64,000 bases of DNA from Loktanella sp. (GCA_017390475.1 JAFPBO010000031.1:124001-188000), one strand, 5' to 3'. Shown: positions 35,669 to 45,171, numbered from the stretch's first letter. Numbers and translations: made by a program. The notes: generated from the sequence alone by a model not told the origin.

Positions 35669-35745
35669 GGATTGGTAGCTCAGTTGGATAGAGTACTTGA
35701 CTACGAATCAAGGGGTCGGGGGTTCGAATCCTCCCCAGTCCGCCA
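35669..35745 (+). tRNA. tRNA-Arg (anticodon ACG)
   Basis: A 77-nt cloverleaf. The acceptor stem GGATTGG pairs with CCAGTCC, with one G-T pair. The anticodon stem CTTGA/TCAAG encloses loop CTACGAA with anticodon ACG (read as ICG). The T-arm is GGGGG-TTCGAAT-CCTCC; discriminator G and CCA are encoded. ACG arginine tRNA is essential for CGN codons. Its 3' end is the attachment region of the adjacent Tn7-like element, which leaves the tRNA intact. Confidence 0.97.
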
Positions 35746-35749
35746 CAAA

Positions 35750-35754
35750 CAGCC
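35750..35754. repeat. Left copy of 5-bp target-site duplication (CAGCC)
   Basis: CAGCC directly abuts the left transposon terminus and is repeated exactly at 57191-57195. Five-base duplications are the rule for Tn7-like transposition. Confidence 0.9.
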
Positions 35755-35778
35755 TGTCAGATGCCAAGCAAAACCGAC
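35755..35778. repeat. Left transposon end with terminal TnsB-type site
   Basis: TGTCAGA followed by the site TGCCAAGCAAAACCGAC. A further similar core (GCTTGGTCA, in inverted orientation) occurs near 35900 and is also conserved in the decayed copy at 57.3 kb. Assignment as TnsB sites is by symmetry with the right end. Confidence 0.8.
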
Positions 35779-35900
35779 TTTTGTGTCACATAGCTGACCC
35801 AGTCGGCGGAATTTCCTGAAATCATTGCAGCGTTGCTCAGTTGAGCTTGTGATCGTAAGATCCGGCCAATCCAGCCTTTGTCTGATCTCGGAAGCCTCGC

Positions 35901-37460
35901 TTGGTCAAAAGCCTACCTGCCACTCCCGGAACGAACTTCCCGCAGTTGCCGCTGACGGTGTCACATGCCGCGTGTGAGCCGGCATCTTCGTTGCTGTCGC
36001 GGCTTGCGGCCAGGAACGGCGCCATCTCGATGCAGAGGTTCTGCGGAGACATTGCCTTTCCGATCGACCCGCTCTTTCGTGGTGAGAAGGTCGCTATAGA
36101 GCAATTGGCACAGCTTGCAGGGTGTGACGTGGGCGCATTGGAGCGGGTGTCTATCCGCCACCTCGGTAAGGGCCATTTTCGTCTGAGAGAAGAATTCGCC
36201 TCCCTTCAGAGCTTTCAGCGCACGCGCATCCGCGTCTGTCCAGAGTGCATACGGTCCGTGATGGCGTCAGCAACGGAGTCGTGGCGCGTGCCGCGTCGTC
36301 TCCAGTGGAAATTCTCGTCGATCAGGAGCTGCCCGGAACACGGCAGCATGCTCATATGTCTTCCACCCGAGAAATTTCACAAGGACGCCAGAGACTTCGC
36401 AGCGCAGCTGCAAAAACACCACGATTGGATTTTGGATCAGCCGGTGGTCCAGGCAAATTCCAGCCCTTTCGAGGCATACCTCACGAACCGCATCCTGAGC
36501 GGGCGGGGCGACCGATGGATCGACCGCCTCGAACTCAACGTGGCGTCTCGCGCATGCGAGGTGCTGGGCCTGCGTATCGCGAAGGGGCCAGATGCTGCGC
36601 TGGCGGGGCACAGTGAGCCAGACTGGATGAACTATGGTGTCTTGGGCTACGAAATATTGAAAGAAGGTCCCTTAGCCCTTTCCAGCTGTCTTGCTGATAT
36701 GGCTCGTGAGGACGGCGTGGACGGCAGGTTTTTCGGTCGACTCTTTGGCCCCTGGATGGCGTGGCTGAAAAGCCGGAGCCTCGGCGATGAGTTCGAGCCC
36801 CTCCGTGGCGTTGTGCGGCGACACGTCTTCGACAATTTCTCCGTCAGAAAAGGAGTGTTGGTGCTGGGCCTGCCTTCAGAGGGAACAGCTTCTTCGAACC
36901 CAAAGAAGTCGCTTTCGCTGAAAGGGTTTGCCAAGCGCAATGCAGAGGACCTGATTTACCGAGGTCTCGCAGCGCGTGACGCTGTCGGCAATATCGTACC
37001 GATGAATTTTGTCACCCAGCAAATACTTGACGCCTACGAGCGCGAGAAGAAGCTCTTTCGAACCAGACAGAGCTCATGTGAAAATGCTGAAACCAGTGCG
37101 TATTGTGTCGATAACGCTAGGGCATCAGGGGAGAGCCACCTTTCTGTCGGTGACGCCGCCCGGCAGTTAAGAGTGACAGTAAAAACAGTAGGGTATTTGA
37201 TCCAGCACGGAATGCTTCGCGGGGAGGATACCTCAGAGCTTTACCGCCGAGGGGCGACTGTTGTTACCGCTGATAGTCTGACGCAGTTCCACGAGAGCTT
37301 CATTTCCTTGGGCGAGCTCGCGGAGGTCATTCAGCGCCCACAAGGCGCACTTTCGATGAAACTTAGAAATGCCAACGTGGCCCTGTTGGCGATGCCCCAT
37401 GATCTAAGCCGGATCTACTGGCGCGTGGACGTGAGTGCCAACGAAACAGCCGAAAAATGA
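35901..37460 (+). CDS. tniQ: TniQ-family target-selection protein (tRNA-proximal, TnsD-like)
   Basis: A 519-residue TniQ protein: SSLLSRLAARNG near the start, then a zinc finger of the TniQ type (RVCPECIRS and RSCPEHGSML). The C-terminal 100 residues hold an excisionase-like helix-turn-helix (LSVGDAARQLRVTVKTVGYL). The start is TTG 35901 with GGAAG six bases upstream; TTG 35946 is the alternative. It lies only 146 bp inside the tRNA-proximal end, separate from the tns operon. That placement and the tRNA insertion suggest it is the site-specific selector recognising tRNA-Arg DNA, as TnsD does for glmS in Tn7. Confidence 0.85.
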   Translation: MVKSLPATPGTNFPQLPLTVSHAACEPASSLLSRLAARNGAISMQRFCGDIAFPIDPLFRGEKVAIEQLAQLAGCDVGALERVSIRHLGKGHFRLREEFASLQSFQRTRIRVCPECIRSVMASATESWRVPRRLQWKFSSIRSCPEHGSMLICLPPEKFHKDARDFAAQLQKHHDWILDQPVVQANSSPFEAYLTNRILSGRGDRWIDRLELNVASRACEVLGLRIAKGPDAALAGHSEPDWMNYGVLGYEILKEGPLALSSCLADMAREDGVDGRFFGRLFGPWMAWLKSRSLGDEFEPLRGVVRRHVFDNFSVRKGVLVLGLPSEGTASSNPKKSLSLKGFAKRNAEDLIYRGLAARDAVGNIVPMNFVTQQILDAYEREKKLFRTRQSSCENAETSAYCVDNARASGESHLSVGDAARQLRVTVKTVGYLIQHGMLRGEDTSELYRRGATVVTADSLTQFHESFISLGELAEVIQRPQGALSMKLRNANVALLAMPHDLSRIYWRVDVSANETAEK

Positions 37461-37613
37461 CCCTTTTGGCCCATTTCTGTCATTGATGTTTTGCTCCGCG
37501 ATTGACCGCTTCAGCGTAGAACCAGACCTCCCTTGCAAGGTGCAGGTGCGCTTTAGCAGCCACTCTGTGAGAGGAGGCGTCCAGGACTTTTGCGCCAAGC
37601 CCCTGCCTCTTGT

Positions 37614-39884
37614 TCATTTCTTGGCTGGATCGGTATGTGCCAGAAGCACAGCCGCATATGGTCTGTCCCACTGTTCGGTACTGCGACCGAACACGACGCA
37701 GGCCTCAATATTCCCACCTCCGAGAACCTCTGCCGCCAGGTGTTCCATGTTCTGGCGCATGGTGGCGCGCATCACGTCCGGGAACAGGAAGAAAATCACT
37801 CGTGCCTTGCGGTCCTCCGGTAGCTGAATCTGCAGCGAGCTTAAGTGCTGCGGGTTGCGGAAAGTCTTGCGGACCATGCCGCGCAGTTCTTCCAGCTTCC
37901 GTTCGACCAGTGCCTGTTCGGAAGGATCGGCGCAGGCAAGCAAGTGCAGGCCGATGGTCGTCCAGCCTGGGGGGCGCTTGGCGGCCAAGTGGTCAACGAT
38001 CTGCGAGAATGTCGGCCGTAGGCTCATCTTCGGCTTGGGGAGGTTAATGCCTGCATCCCGGCTGGTATAGTAGCGGTCGAGCGGCGCGGACATGCCGGAT
38101 GGCACGAACTGAATGTTCTCGCGCTGCATGGCTGCGAGGTTGAACCCTGTCACGAGGTACAGCCCCAAAAAATCGAGTTCGTCTCCCAGCAGGTCGAAGG
38201 CCTTCTGAAAGAACGACCGTTCGGCGAGGTAGTGTAGAACCTGCAGGGGATTATCGAGGATGTCGGTAATGCACCCGAGGTCCGAAATCAGGATCGTTGG
38301 CGCGAGGTCATGATCGGCCGGAACCCAGCCGACCGCCTTAAAGTCCGCCTCGGCCGAAGTCAGGGGCGAGAGGTCGTCGAGCGTGACCGACAGGCGGATG
38401 ACACGGTCGATCCGACCTTGGTCAAGCTTTGTCTCCTTCAAGACCTGCATCGCGGCCGGGTCGCCACTCTGAGCATCCTCGATCAGCTGCGCTAGGCGTG
38501 CGGACTGGAGCGAGGGAGCAAGCACCATGTCGGTAACATGGCGGCGGACGCGGTCCGGCGCACCCCGCAGGCCTTCCGGCGTAAGGCGATTGGACTTGGC
38601 CTCGGCGATAACGACAGTGCGGTCGATGACCACGAGGAGGTCGGTTTCGAACTGCTGGTCACTGACAGTCCATTTGACCGAGGACCGTATATCCGCGCCG
38701 GGGAGCGCACGGCGGAAGGTCTCCTCTAGTTTGTTTTCGAGGAAACGGGACCGGGATTCAGACAGTCGGTCCCTCAGTCCGGCGTCCGCGCATAGGCGGT
38801 CCATGATGCGGTGGATGTGGCTGAACGCCATCTGGGGAATTGGAATGAAGAAGAACTCGCCCAGATCAATCACGGGTCGTTCCCAGACGGGATTGCCGAG
38901 GAAAAGATGCTCGGCCTTGACCTCGCCTAGGTCTCCCGGCTTCAGTGCAATGGCTTTGAGGGCCACCGTAATTTCAGCTTTGGGAAGGCCGGTCAAGCTT
39001 GCAAGGTCAGCCGCGGTGAAAGTCGCGTGTTCAGCCAGTCGCAGATCGAAATGCGACATAATCATTGCCATCATGCCCTTACGGTCAATACCCGTCATTG
39101 CCGCGACAAACTCTTCCGGAGTGCCCTGGAGGCCCGGAGCGTACTTGAAGTAGTACCGGGCCATCTGGCGCGGGTTTTTGCCGTTGTAGACCTTCTGAAG
39201 GATTTTAAAGTGTTCTGACTGCCTGCGCTCGAACTCGGCGACTATAACGCGTAGGAGTTCCACGAGGTCGCTGGCGGCAAAGCCGAAATGCTCGCGGAAC
39301 GCTGGATCGAGCGGACTGAACAACTCCTTCGAGAGGCTGACCACGTCGCCGTGGTAGCCCCAGTTCCGCACGCCGTGGGTATGCATGCTGATACGCTCCC
39401 GGAGCGAGCTCACGAGTAGCAAGGTCTCGTCGGTGACCTTGGCCCCTTCGAGCAAGTGCTGGAACTGGAAGGCCTCTGTCAATTTCGGGACGGTGTCGAA
39501 AACCGTCTGCATAACGGGTGGAATGACCGGATCGTGGCCCCACTGGTTAAGGGGGATGCTGAGCATGATCGCCTGCATCAGCTCCGCGTGATGTTGGAGG
39601 ATATGCACGCCCTTCTGTTGCTCAACACCGGTATCGGACACGTATGAGCGCAGGCCGTAGGCTGCGAACGACGCCACGATGCCTAGGGGGTCGTGATTGG
39701 TCAACTGTTCCTTCACGGTCTTAAGCATGCCGGGGTATTCCGCAACGCCGGCGCGCGCTGCCTCCAACACAGCTGCCTTGAATTTTGCGTGGTGTTCTGG
39801 GGGAATGCCAAAGTTTCCGAATTCAAATCCTGAATCCGGCTTCTTCTCGTTCGCCTTCTTGCGCCGTTTTCGATCTCTGGCCAT
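37614..39884 (-). CDS. Large PD-(D/E)XK nuclease-like protein, candidate defence gene
   Basis: A 756-residue protein. A PD-(D/E)XK-type core is visible at about residues 430-460: FETDLLVVIDRTVVIAEAKS, with Asp and the E-x-K pair in order. The N-terminus is basic (KRRKKANEKKP) and the flanking regions are helical without recognised domains; no ATPase motifs are seen. It stands alone on the minus strand between tniQ and the regulator genes, in the cargo zone of the transposon. The role is inferred as a restriction or abortive-infection effector. No named system is assigned. Confidence 0.75.
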   Translation of the reverse strand: MARDRKRRKKANEKKPDSGFEFGNFGIPPEHHAKFKAAVLEAARAGVAEYPGMLKTVKEQLTNHDPLGIVASFAAYGLRSYVSDTGVEQQKGVHILQHHAELMQAIMLSIPLNQWGHDPVIPPVMQTVFDTVPKLTEAFQFQHLLEGAKVTDETLLLVSSLRERISMHTHGVRNWGYHGDVVSLSKELFSPLDPAFREHFGFAASDLVELLRVIVAEFERRQSEHFKILQKVYNGKNPRQMARYYFKYAPGLQGTPEEFVAAMTGIDRKGMMAMIMSHFDLRLAEHATFTAADLASLTGLPKAEITVALKAIALKPGDLGEVKAEHLFLGNPVWERPVIDLGEFFFIPIPQMAFSHIHRIMDRLCADAGLRDRLSESRSRFLENKLEETFRRALPGADIRSSVKWTVSDQQFETDLLVVIDRTVVIAEAKSNRLTPEGLRGAPDRVRRHVTDMVLAPSLQSARLAQLIEDAQSGDPAAMQVLKETKLDQGRIDRVIRLSVTLDDLSPLTSAEADFKAVGWVPADHDLAPTILISDLGCITDILDNPLQVLHYLAERSFFQKAFDLLGDELDFLGLYLVTGFNLAAMQRENIQFVPSGMSAPLDRYYTSRDAGINLPKPKMSLRPTFSQIVDHLAAKRPPGWTTIGLHLLACADPSEQALVERKLEELRGMVRKTFRNPQHLSSLQIQLPEDRKARVIFFLFPDVMRATMRQNMEHLAAEVLGGGNIEACVVFGRSTEQWDRPYAAVLLAHTDPAKK

Positions 39885-40087
39885 AGAGCAAGATTACCGT
39901 GGCTCCTTAGTTAGGATCAAGAAGAACAGAATTGCTTGAACCGCTGATAACATATGGCCAGCTGTTAGTGAGGTTCGCGCATCCGGTGCGAACTGACGTC
40001 CGCTGCTCAGCGCTTTGCGGTCATTTGTCCAGGACGCAACGAAAGACCGCATCCTTCCGTCCTTTCTGCGCTATGCATGCCGTTGCG

Positions 40088-40693
40088 TTACGGCGTTATG
40101 CGAGCCCTCGTGCTCCTGAGAGCGTACTGTGCTGCCTTTAGTACGGGCAACTCTGCGACGACGGATGGGAGCAGGAGCAATATCACCACAAACGAGCCTA
40201 AAAACATCCAGTCGATTCCGTTGATTTCGAAGCCGAAGGGGAGTTCAAGGGCCAAGGCGATGTTCTGCATCATGAAGTACATTGTCGCGCAGAAATAGAC
40301 CTCGTCGCGGATCTTCAAAAAAAGCTGTCCGAGCGGTGAATAGTTCCGCTTCCTGAGGCCCTGACTTTCTCTTCGTAATGTTTTCCAGAAACCTTTATCC
40401 TTAGCCTTCCGCCCCTTAGCATCGTGCAGGAGGTCCTTGGCTTCAAACCCAAGCTCTTCGGCTAACTGATCGCTGGCCAACGGATCGATCTTAAACTCAT
40501 GGATGATCGCGAGCCGTGTCTTTTGGGGAAGCTCACGCTCTCCACGCTCATAGCGACGCAGTGCGCGGTCTGACAAACCGATGACCGTCGCGAAATGTGA
40601 CTGGCTCATGCCTGTAGACGTACGAAGTGCCAACAGATTGGCTGCACCTATCTGCCGAGCAATCGATTCGTAATGTTTGTCCGAGCTGGCCAA
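40088..40693 (-). CDS. Membrane-anchored XRE-type HTH protein
   Basis: A 201-residue protein. Residues 15-75 are an XRE/Cro helix-turn-helix (GMSQSHFATVIGLSDRALRRY). Two hydrophobic segments follow at about 135-155 and 163-185, with a basic stretch between HTH and membrane part. A DNA-binding domain tied to the membrane suggests a regulator sensing envelope stress or membrane damage, but this is inference. It is divergent from the small HTH gene across a strong inverted repeat. Confidence 0.7.
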   Translation of the reverse strand: MASSDKHYESIARQIGAANLLALRTSTGMSQSHFATVIGLSDRALRRYERGERELPQKTRLAIIHEFKIDPLASDQLAEELGFEAKDLLHDAKGRKAKDKGFWKTLRRESQGLRKRNYSPLGQLFLKIRDEVYFCATMYFMMQNIALALELPFGFEINGIDWMFLGSFVVILLLLPSVVAELPVLKAAQYALRSTRARITP

Positions 40694-40781
40694 ATCTCTC
40701 GATCCAATGACTGTGTCTCAAAAGGCGACTCAGGAACCTTAGCTGAGAAAGCGTGTCAGCGGTTAAGAAATCAAGGTAGGT

Positions 40782-40813
40782 GGACCGTTTGGTCCGTGCG
40801 GACCAAACGGTCC
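40782..40813. promoter_or_regulatory. Perfect 14-bp inverted repeat, putative operator
   Basis: The arm GGACCGTTTGGTCC and its exact complement are separated by GTGC; each arm is itself a small GGACC/GGTCC dyad. An eight-T run follows. It lies between two divergent HTH genes, with no plus-strand gene ending upstream, so an operator or tetrameric repressor site is more likely than a terminator. Confidence 0.6.
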
Positions 40814-40928
40814 TAATTTTTTTTGTTTTGCGACAGTGGCTTGCGAGGTTGACTGCTTCTGCTGGAGTTCCTTAGCTGGGGTATGAATCCGGCTCATTTT
40901 GCACTCTCACAACCTGGAGATCGCCCCG

Positions 40929-41171
40929 ATGCGCACCCCGACAAAAGCTAATCTGGACGCTCATGAGCGTCTGAAGGCGGAACTTCGAATCCGCGGAACG
41001 TCACTGGCGCAGATTTCGCGTGAACTCGGGGTCAGCGACTCCGCGCTGACACTGGTCGGCAAGCGGATGTGCCGATCTCAGCGCATTGAAGAAGCCTTAG
41101 CTTTGGCCGTGGGCGAAACGCCGGAGGATTTGTTTCCCGACTTCCAAGAGGAAGGAGCAATCATGACTTAG
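40929..41171 (+). CDS. Small Nlp/Ner-like HTH regulator
   Basis: An 80-residue DNA-binding protein: MRTPTKANLDAHERLKAEL, then LAQISRELGVSDSALTLVG and a C-terminal EEALALAVGETPEDLFPD. This resembles the Ner/Nlp regulators of Mu-like transposable phages. The ATG at 40929 has GGAG about eight bases upstream; an ATG at 40899 is less likely. Placed just before tnsA, it probably controls the transposition operon. Confidence 0.78.
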   Translation: MRTPTKANLDAHERLKAELRIRGTSLAQISRELGVSDSALTLVGKRMCRSQRIEEALALAVGETPEDLFPDFQEEGAIMT

Positions 41172-41181
41172 AAAAGCAAAA

Positions 41182-41208
41182 GGCCTCGGAGTTGCAGCTC
41201 CAGAGGCC
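41182..41208 (+). terminator. Hairpin after the small HTH gene
   Basis: GGCCTC...GAGGCC with an internal GGAG/CTCC pairing, 11 bases after the stop. There is no T-run, so it is a weak or Rho-assisted terminator. Confidence 0.4.
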
Positions 41209-41212
41209 CTTC

Positions 41213-41242
41213 AGGTGTATCAAGTTGAACCCAGATACACCT
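41213..41242. promoter_or_regulatory. Inverted repeat upstream of tnsA
   Basis: AGGTGTATC and its exact complement GATACACCT are separated by 12 bases. It lies 129 bp before the tnsA start and is a plausible operator for the tns operon. Confidence 0.4.
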
Positions 41243-41370
41243 CATTCATGACCCAACTTTCGGCCTCGGTCAAGCGTGCAGTGGATTCTGTGGGCCGGGG
41301 CCCAGTGTCTCAACGAAAGAGGAACCCGTCGCACCGAGAGGCATGCCTTCGGTGCAGGGTGTAACAGCCA

Positions 41371-42063
41371 ATGTATGATGATGATTTCGGGGGACCTTAC
41401 GTCTCGCCGGAACGAACCCGCGCGACGCGGATGTTTCCGGCGCGATCCCGTGCGAGTGGGCGAGGGTTCGTGATCGCGAAACTGCGTGCGGGAGCCGCTT
41501 GGCGGCAGCTCATCTTTGAAAGCGACCTTGAGCGGAAGTGTCTCTTGGTGCTGCTGTCGCAGAAAGCTGTCGTCAATATTTGGGATCAGCCGCCGCAGAT
41601 CACCTATCGAAACAAAGCGGGGAAGCCCACGTTTCATACGTTCGACTTTCTTGTCACGTTGGAGGACGGGAAAAGAATCGCTATCGCTGTTAAACCGGAT
41701 GGGTTGGTCGAACGAAATGGGTTCAACCAAGAGTTCGCGTTGATTAAGGCGCAGACCACCAAGCAGTTCGCGGACGACGCGCTACTCGTTACAAACAGTA
41801 GCTTCTCCGCGGCGGAAGTGCGCAATGCAGAACTGCTTCATATGTTCCGGCAGGCCGAGGATGTCGAAGCCGATGCGGCGGTCCATCAGATATTCCGAGG
41901 CATGAACTGTGAAAGGTCCCTAGGGCACGTCGTCGCTGCAACTGGCTTGAATGGTCGTGCATTTCGTGCGGGGTTCAAGGCGATCTTCGATGGGATCGTC
42001 CTGACGGACATGTCAGTTCCGGTGACCGAAGCTAGTATGCTGTCGATACCGGAGGTGCGCTGA
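41371..42063 (+). CDS. tnsA: TnsA-like transposon endonuclease
   Basis: A 230-residue TnsA-type nuclease, which cuts the 5' strands at the transposon ends so that the element is excised rather than copied. Catalytic residues by motif are Glu about 50 (FESDLERK), Asp about 92 (HTFDFLVTL) and Lys about 108 (IAIAVKPDG), an E-D-K set as in TnsA of Tn7. The stop and the tnsB start share one base (TGATG). Confidence 0.88.
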   Translation: MYDDDFGGPYVSPERTRATRMFPARSRASGRGFVIAKLRAGAAWRQLIFESDLERKCLLVLLSQKAVVNIWDQPPQITYRNKAGKPTFHTFDFLVTLEDGKRIAIAVKPDGLVERNGFNQEFALIKAQTTKQFADDALLVTNSSFSAAEVRNAELLHMFRQAEDVEADAAVHQIFRGMNCERSLGHVVAATGLNGRAFRAGFKAIFDGIVLTDMSVPVTEASMLSIPEVR

Positions 42064-44222
42064 TGGCAGTAAGGCTTCGCATCAGCAAATCGGATGCGGT
42101 GATCTTGGCCGGCACCGTACATGTGGTCAGCGCCGTCTCGGATAGCACGCTGGAACTGCGTCCCTTGGATGGAAGCTCAGACCTACTCTGCTTTAGTCAT
42201 GCTGACGTCAAGCACATGCTTGACGAGCGCAAGGCATCCATTGAGTACGGGTATTTTTCCAGTGCGCAAGCTGCTCGTCGAGCATTGGCGGGCAGTTCGC
42301 TCATCAGCCGGATGAGCGCCGCCGAGAAGGCTCAGGTTTTCCGCAAGCAGCTTTACGTTGAATGCTTTCTCGAAGCGGAAGCAAATGGTGAAGTAAGCCG
42401 TTCCAATGACCCATGCGTCGCATTCCTCCCTGAGTTGGGCAAGCGCGTCGAGACCAAGATTCTGGAGCAGATACGCCTTGGCCAGGATGGGGCAGAGCTT
42501 GGAAAGCTACTCGCCATGAAGCATCCGGGTCGGACAGCCCTCATGGCCTGGGTGCGGGAGTGGCAGAAAACACATGATCCCATGTGTTTCGTCAAAAAAA
42601 GCCGCTTTAACGGTGTCAACGCCAAGCGGGTCTCGTCTCAAGTCGAGAATATCCTGCAGATGGCGATCAAGACATTTCTACACCCGAACCGAGTCTACAT
42701 TCCTCACGTCGCGGATGAGGCAAATCGGGAAATTCGTGAGTTGAACAAGTCACTCGTGCTGAATGATCAGCTTCCAGAGCGGGAAGTATCCAAGAGAACC
42801 GTTTACCGTCGCATAGAGGAGTTGCACCAGTTCGAAACCTTTGCGGCACGGGAGGGGATAGCAAAAGCGAAGAACAAGTTCGGGCCCTATGGTCAGGGGC
42901 TCGAAATCGAAGCTCCGATGCAGCGCATCGAAATGGACGAGTGGCAAATCGATCTCCTCGCGTTCTTGGAAGATGCGGGTATCGATGTGAGCGACCCAAA
43001 GTTCGACGAACTCCGAACTGGGCGCTTCTGGATGTGTGTCGCTATCGATGCGGCAACACGGGTGATCTTGGCCATCAAGGTAGCAAGAACGCCCAATGTC
43101 GAAACGGCATTGGCAACCTTGTGGTTGGCCATGCGGAACAAGAGCGAGATATCAAGGCAGCTCGGGTGCAAGAAGGCCTGGAGCCAGCACGGCCACATCT
43201 TCAACGTGGTGGTGGATAACGGGTCTTCCTTCGTCAACCCGGAATTCAAAGCCGCCCTATCAGACCTCGGGATAGGCTATGAAGTCCTGCCAGCAGGCGT
43301 GCCGAAGTTGCGGTCGCGCATCGAGCGCGTCTTCCGAACTTTGGGCACCATGCTCATGCCGTTTCTGACGGGCCGAACGTTTGGCAACCCACAAGAACGC
43401 GGCGACTATCTGGCTGATCAGTATGTCGTACACACTGCTGACAGCATTGTGGAACTCATGGTGCGTTTCGTCGTCGATGCCTACCACCATCGCACGCATC
43501 GCGGCTTAGAGTATGCTACGCCCGCAGATACTTGGGATAGGTTGATGGGGCTATACGGATATAGCCCTCCCAAGTCGCCCCATGTCCTGCGCCATTTCCT
43601 TGGTATTCCTCTGAGACGTCAGCTTGGTCGGCACGGCGTACTTGTCTGCGGCATAGCTTACACCAGTCGCAATCTTGCGGACCTTTTTCAGCGTCGCGGT
43701 GCGCAACAGATCGACCTACGCATAGACCCAGAGGACATGGGATGTCTGTCCGCCTGGTTTGACGATGCATGGCATACGATTCCTGCGGGCCTACAGAATG
43801 CGCACGGAGTGTCACTCTCTGTTTGGGAAGCGACCATCCGGGATCTGCGCCGATCAAACAAGGCCGCGGCGCGTCTCCATATCGAGATTGTCGATGCGGC
43901 ACTCGAGCGTATTAAGCAAATCGACGATCATCAGCGTGCATGGCGTCAGATCGGCCCTCTGACTGTTTCCGCGAAAGATATTCGACGAGCGGAGCACGAG
44001 AGCTTCTTTGGGCTGAGTTTCGGCACTGTTCCGGGCGAGGTGGCCGAGGACTTTCACTCGACAGCGGGGACAAGCCTGACAGGCAATCTCGCCGACATTG
44101 CAGCGGCCAAGCCTTCGGACAGTGAGCGTCCGCCCCCAGAAAATGATGCTCCAAACCAATCCCAGCGGTCTGAAGATACCCAACCAGAATGGAGATTCAG
44201 CGATGACGATGAACACAAGTAA
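42063..44222 (+). CDS. tnsB: TnsB-like DDE transposase
   Basis: A 719-residue transposase of the Mu/rve integrase type that binds the ends and joins the 3' strands to target DNA. The catalytic triad is Asp 292 (IEMDEWQID), Asp 385 (VVVDNGSSF) and Glu 421 (RSRIERVFRTLG), with the standard 35-residue D-to-E spacing. An N-terminal DNA-binding region precedes this and a Mu-type C-terminal beta-barrel follows. The C-terminal tail (PPPENDAPNQSQRSED) probably contacts TnsC. The tnsC start lies inside its 3' end. Confidence 0.93.
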   Translation: MAVRLRISKSDAVILAGTVHVVSAVSDSTLELRPLDGSSDLLCFSHADVKHMLDERKASIEYGYFSSAQAARRALAGSSLISRMSAAEKAQVFRKQLYVECFLEAEANGEVSRSNDPCVAFLPELGKRVETKILEQIRLGQDGAELGKLLAMKHPGRTALMAWVREWQKTHDPMCFVKKSRFNGVNAKRVSSQVENILQMAIKTFLHPNRVYIPHVADEANREIRELNKSLVLNDQLPEREVSKRTVYRRIEELHQFETFAAREGIAKAKNKFGPYGQGLEIEAPMQRIEMDEWQIDLLAFLEDAGIDVSDPKFDELRTGRFWMCVAIDAATRVILAIKVARTPNVETALATLWLAMRNKSEISRQLGCKKAWSQHGHIFNVVVDNGSSFVNPEFKAALSDLGIGYEVLPAGVPKLRSRIERVFRTLGTMLMPFLTGRTFGNPQERGDYLADQYVVHTADSIVELMVRFVVDAYHHRTHRGLEYATPADTWDRLMGLYGYSPPKSPHVLRHFLGIPLRRQLGRHGVLVCGIAYTSRNLADLFQRRGAQQIDLRIDPEDMGCLSAWFDDAWHTIPAGLQNAHGVSLSVWEATIRDLRRSNKAAARLHIEIVDAALERIKQIDDHQRAWRQIGPLTVSAKDIRRAEHESFFGLSFGTVPGEVAEDFHSTAGTSLTGNLADIAAAKPSDSERPPPENDAPNQSQRSEDTQPEWRFSDDDEHK

Positions 44223-45171
44223 TCCCGAAGTTCGCCAGATCATTCAAGATATAAGATCCGCCTATGTGCCGACGTTAGCCTACGAACGTCTTGATGACTA
44301 TTTTGGTCAACTGCTCGAACAACGGCGTGCAGACCTCGACGAGGGCATCGTATCCGATCTCAAAAGTATCGCTCTCGTCGGTGGATCAGGGGCCGGGAAG
44401 ACGACGGCGATCCAGGAGTTGAGGCGGCGCTACCGGAACCGACTGGTCTGTGACGGCCCGGACGGCATCAACGAGATAGTCGGCCTCAAGGTGCCATCGC
44501 CAGCGACGATGAAATTCGTGGCGACGGCGGCCCTCCATGCCGCGGGTTACCCGCTCGTCCGCGATCGGTCAGCGGCTGTTATCTGGGGGCTCGTGAAACA
44601 GCAGTTCAAGTTGCGAAAAACCCTTTTCTTGCACATAGACGAGGCGCAGGATTTGGCTCAACATCAGACCGACAAGGAGCGGCAGGCCATCGTCAATACG
44701 CTCAAGTCCCTGATGGAAAACAGCCAATGGCCGGTCGGCCTGCTTCTGACTGGAATGCCCGGCCTCAAGTCGATCATCAATCAGGATGCGCAGCTAGCGC
44801 GTCGGATGTACCCGATCGAAATCGAGCGCCTGTCGCAATTCGCGGGGCAGGATCAGGTCCTTGGCCTTGTGGCGCGATACTGTGACAGGGCCAAGGTGCA
44901 GCGCGATGAAGACCTGAAAACACCCGAATTCGCTTCGCGCCTGATGCACGCGGCTGACTACGAATTCGGCCTTTTGGCACAGTTTATTGTTGAAGCCCTT
45001 ACGCGGGCTCTGCGCTCCGACGGCTTGGAAGCATGCCTTTCCAAACGCCACTTCTCGGAGGTCTACTTCATGCGGACCGCAGTCATGCCGGGGCTCAACC
45101 CGTTTCTTGCTGAGGATTTCATCCGGATCAATCCAAGGCAATGTTTCGATGACGGGCGCGATGATGAGTGA
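44203..45171 (+). CDS. tnsC: TnsC/TniB-like AAA+ ATPase
   Basis: A 322-residue AAA+ regulator that links target selection by TniQ to the TnsAB transposase. Walker A is VGGSGAGKTTAIQ (Lys about 66) and Walker B is FLHIDEAQDL (Asp about 146). The ATG at 44203 has GGAG eight bases upstream and lies within the tnsB 3' end; the longer frame from 44098 is not needed. Its stop overlaps the start of the second tniQ. Confidence 0.92.
   Translation: MTMNTSNPEVRQIIQDIRSAYVPTLAYERLDDYFGQLLEQRRADLDEGIVSDLKSIALVGGSGAGKTTAIQELRRRYRNRLVCDGPDGINEIVGLKVPSPATMKFVATAALHAAGYPLVRDRSAAVIWGLVKQQFKLRKTLFLHIDEAQDLAQHQTDKERQAIVNTLKSLMENSQWPVGLLLTGMPGLKSIINQDAQLARRMYPIEIERLSQFAGQDQVLGLVARYCDRAKVQRDEDLKTPEFASRLMHAADYEFGLLAQFIVEALTRALRSDGLEACLSKRHFSEVYFMRTAVMPGLNPFLAEDFIRINPRQCFDDGRDDE

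Noticed and set aside
35669-35901. Prophage or integrative element attachment at tRNA-Arg by a tyrosine integrase
   Set aside because: No integrase gene and no duplicated tRNA 3' end; the 5-bp duplication and TGTC ends identify Tn7-like insertion instead.
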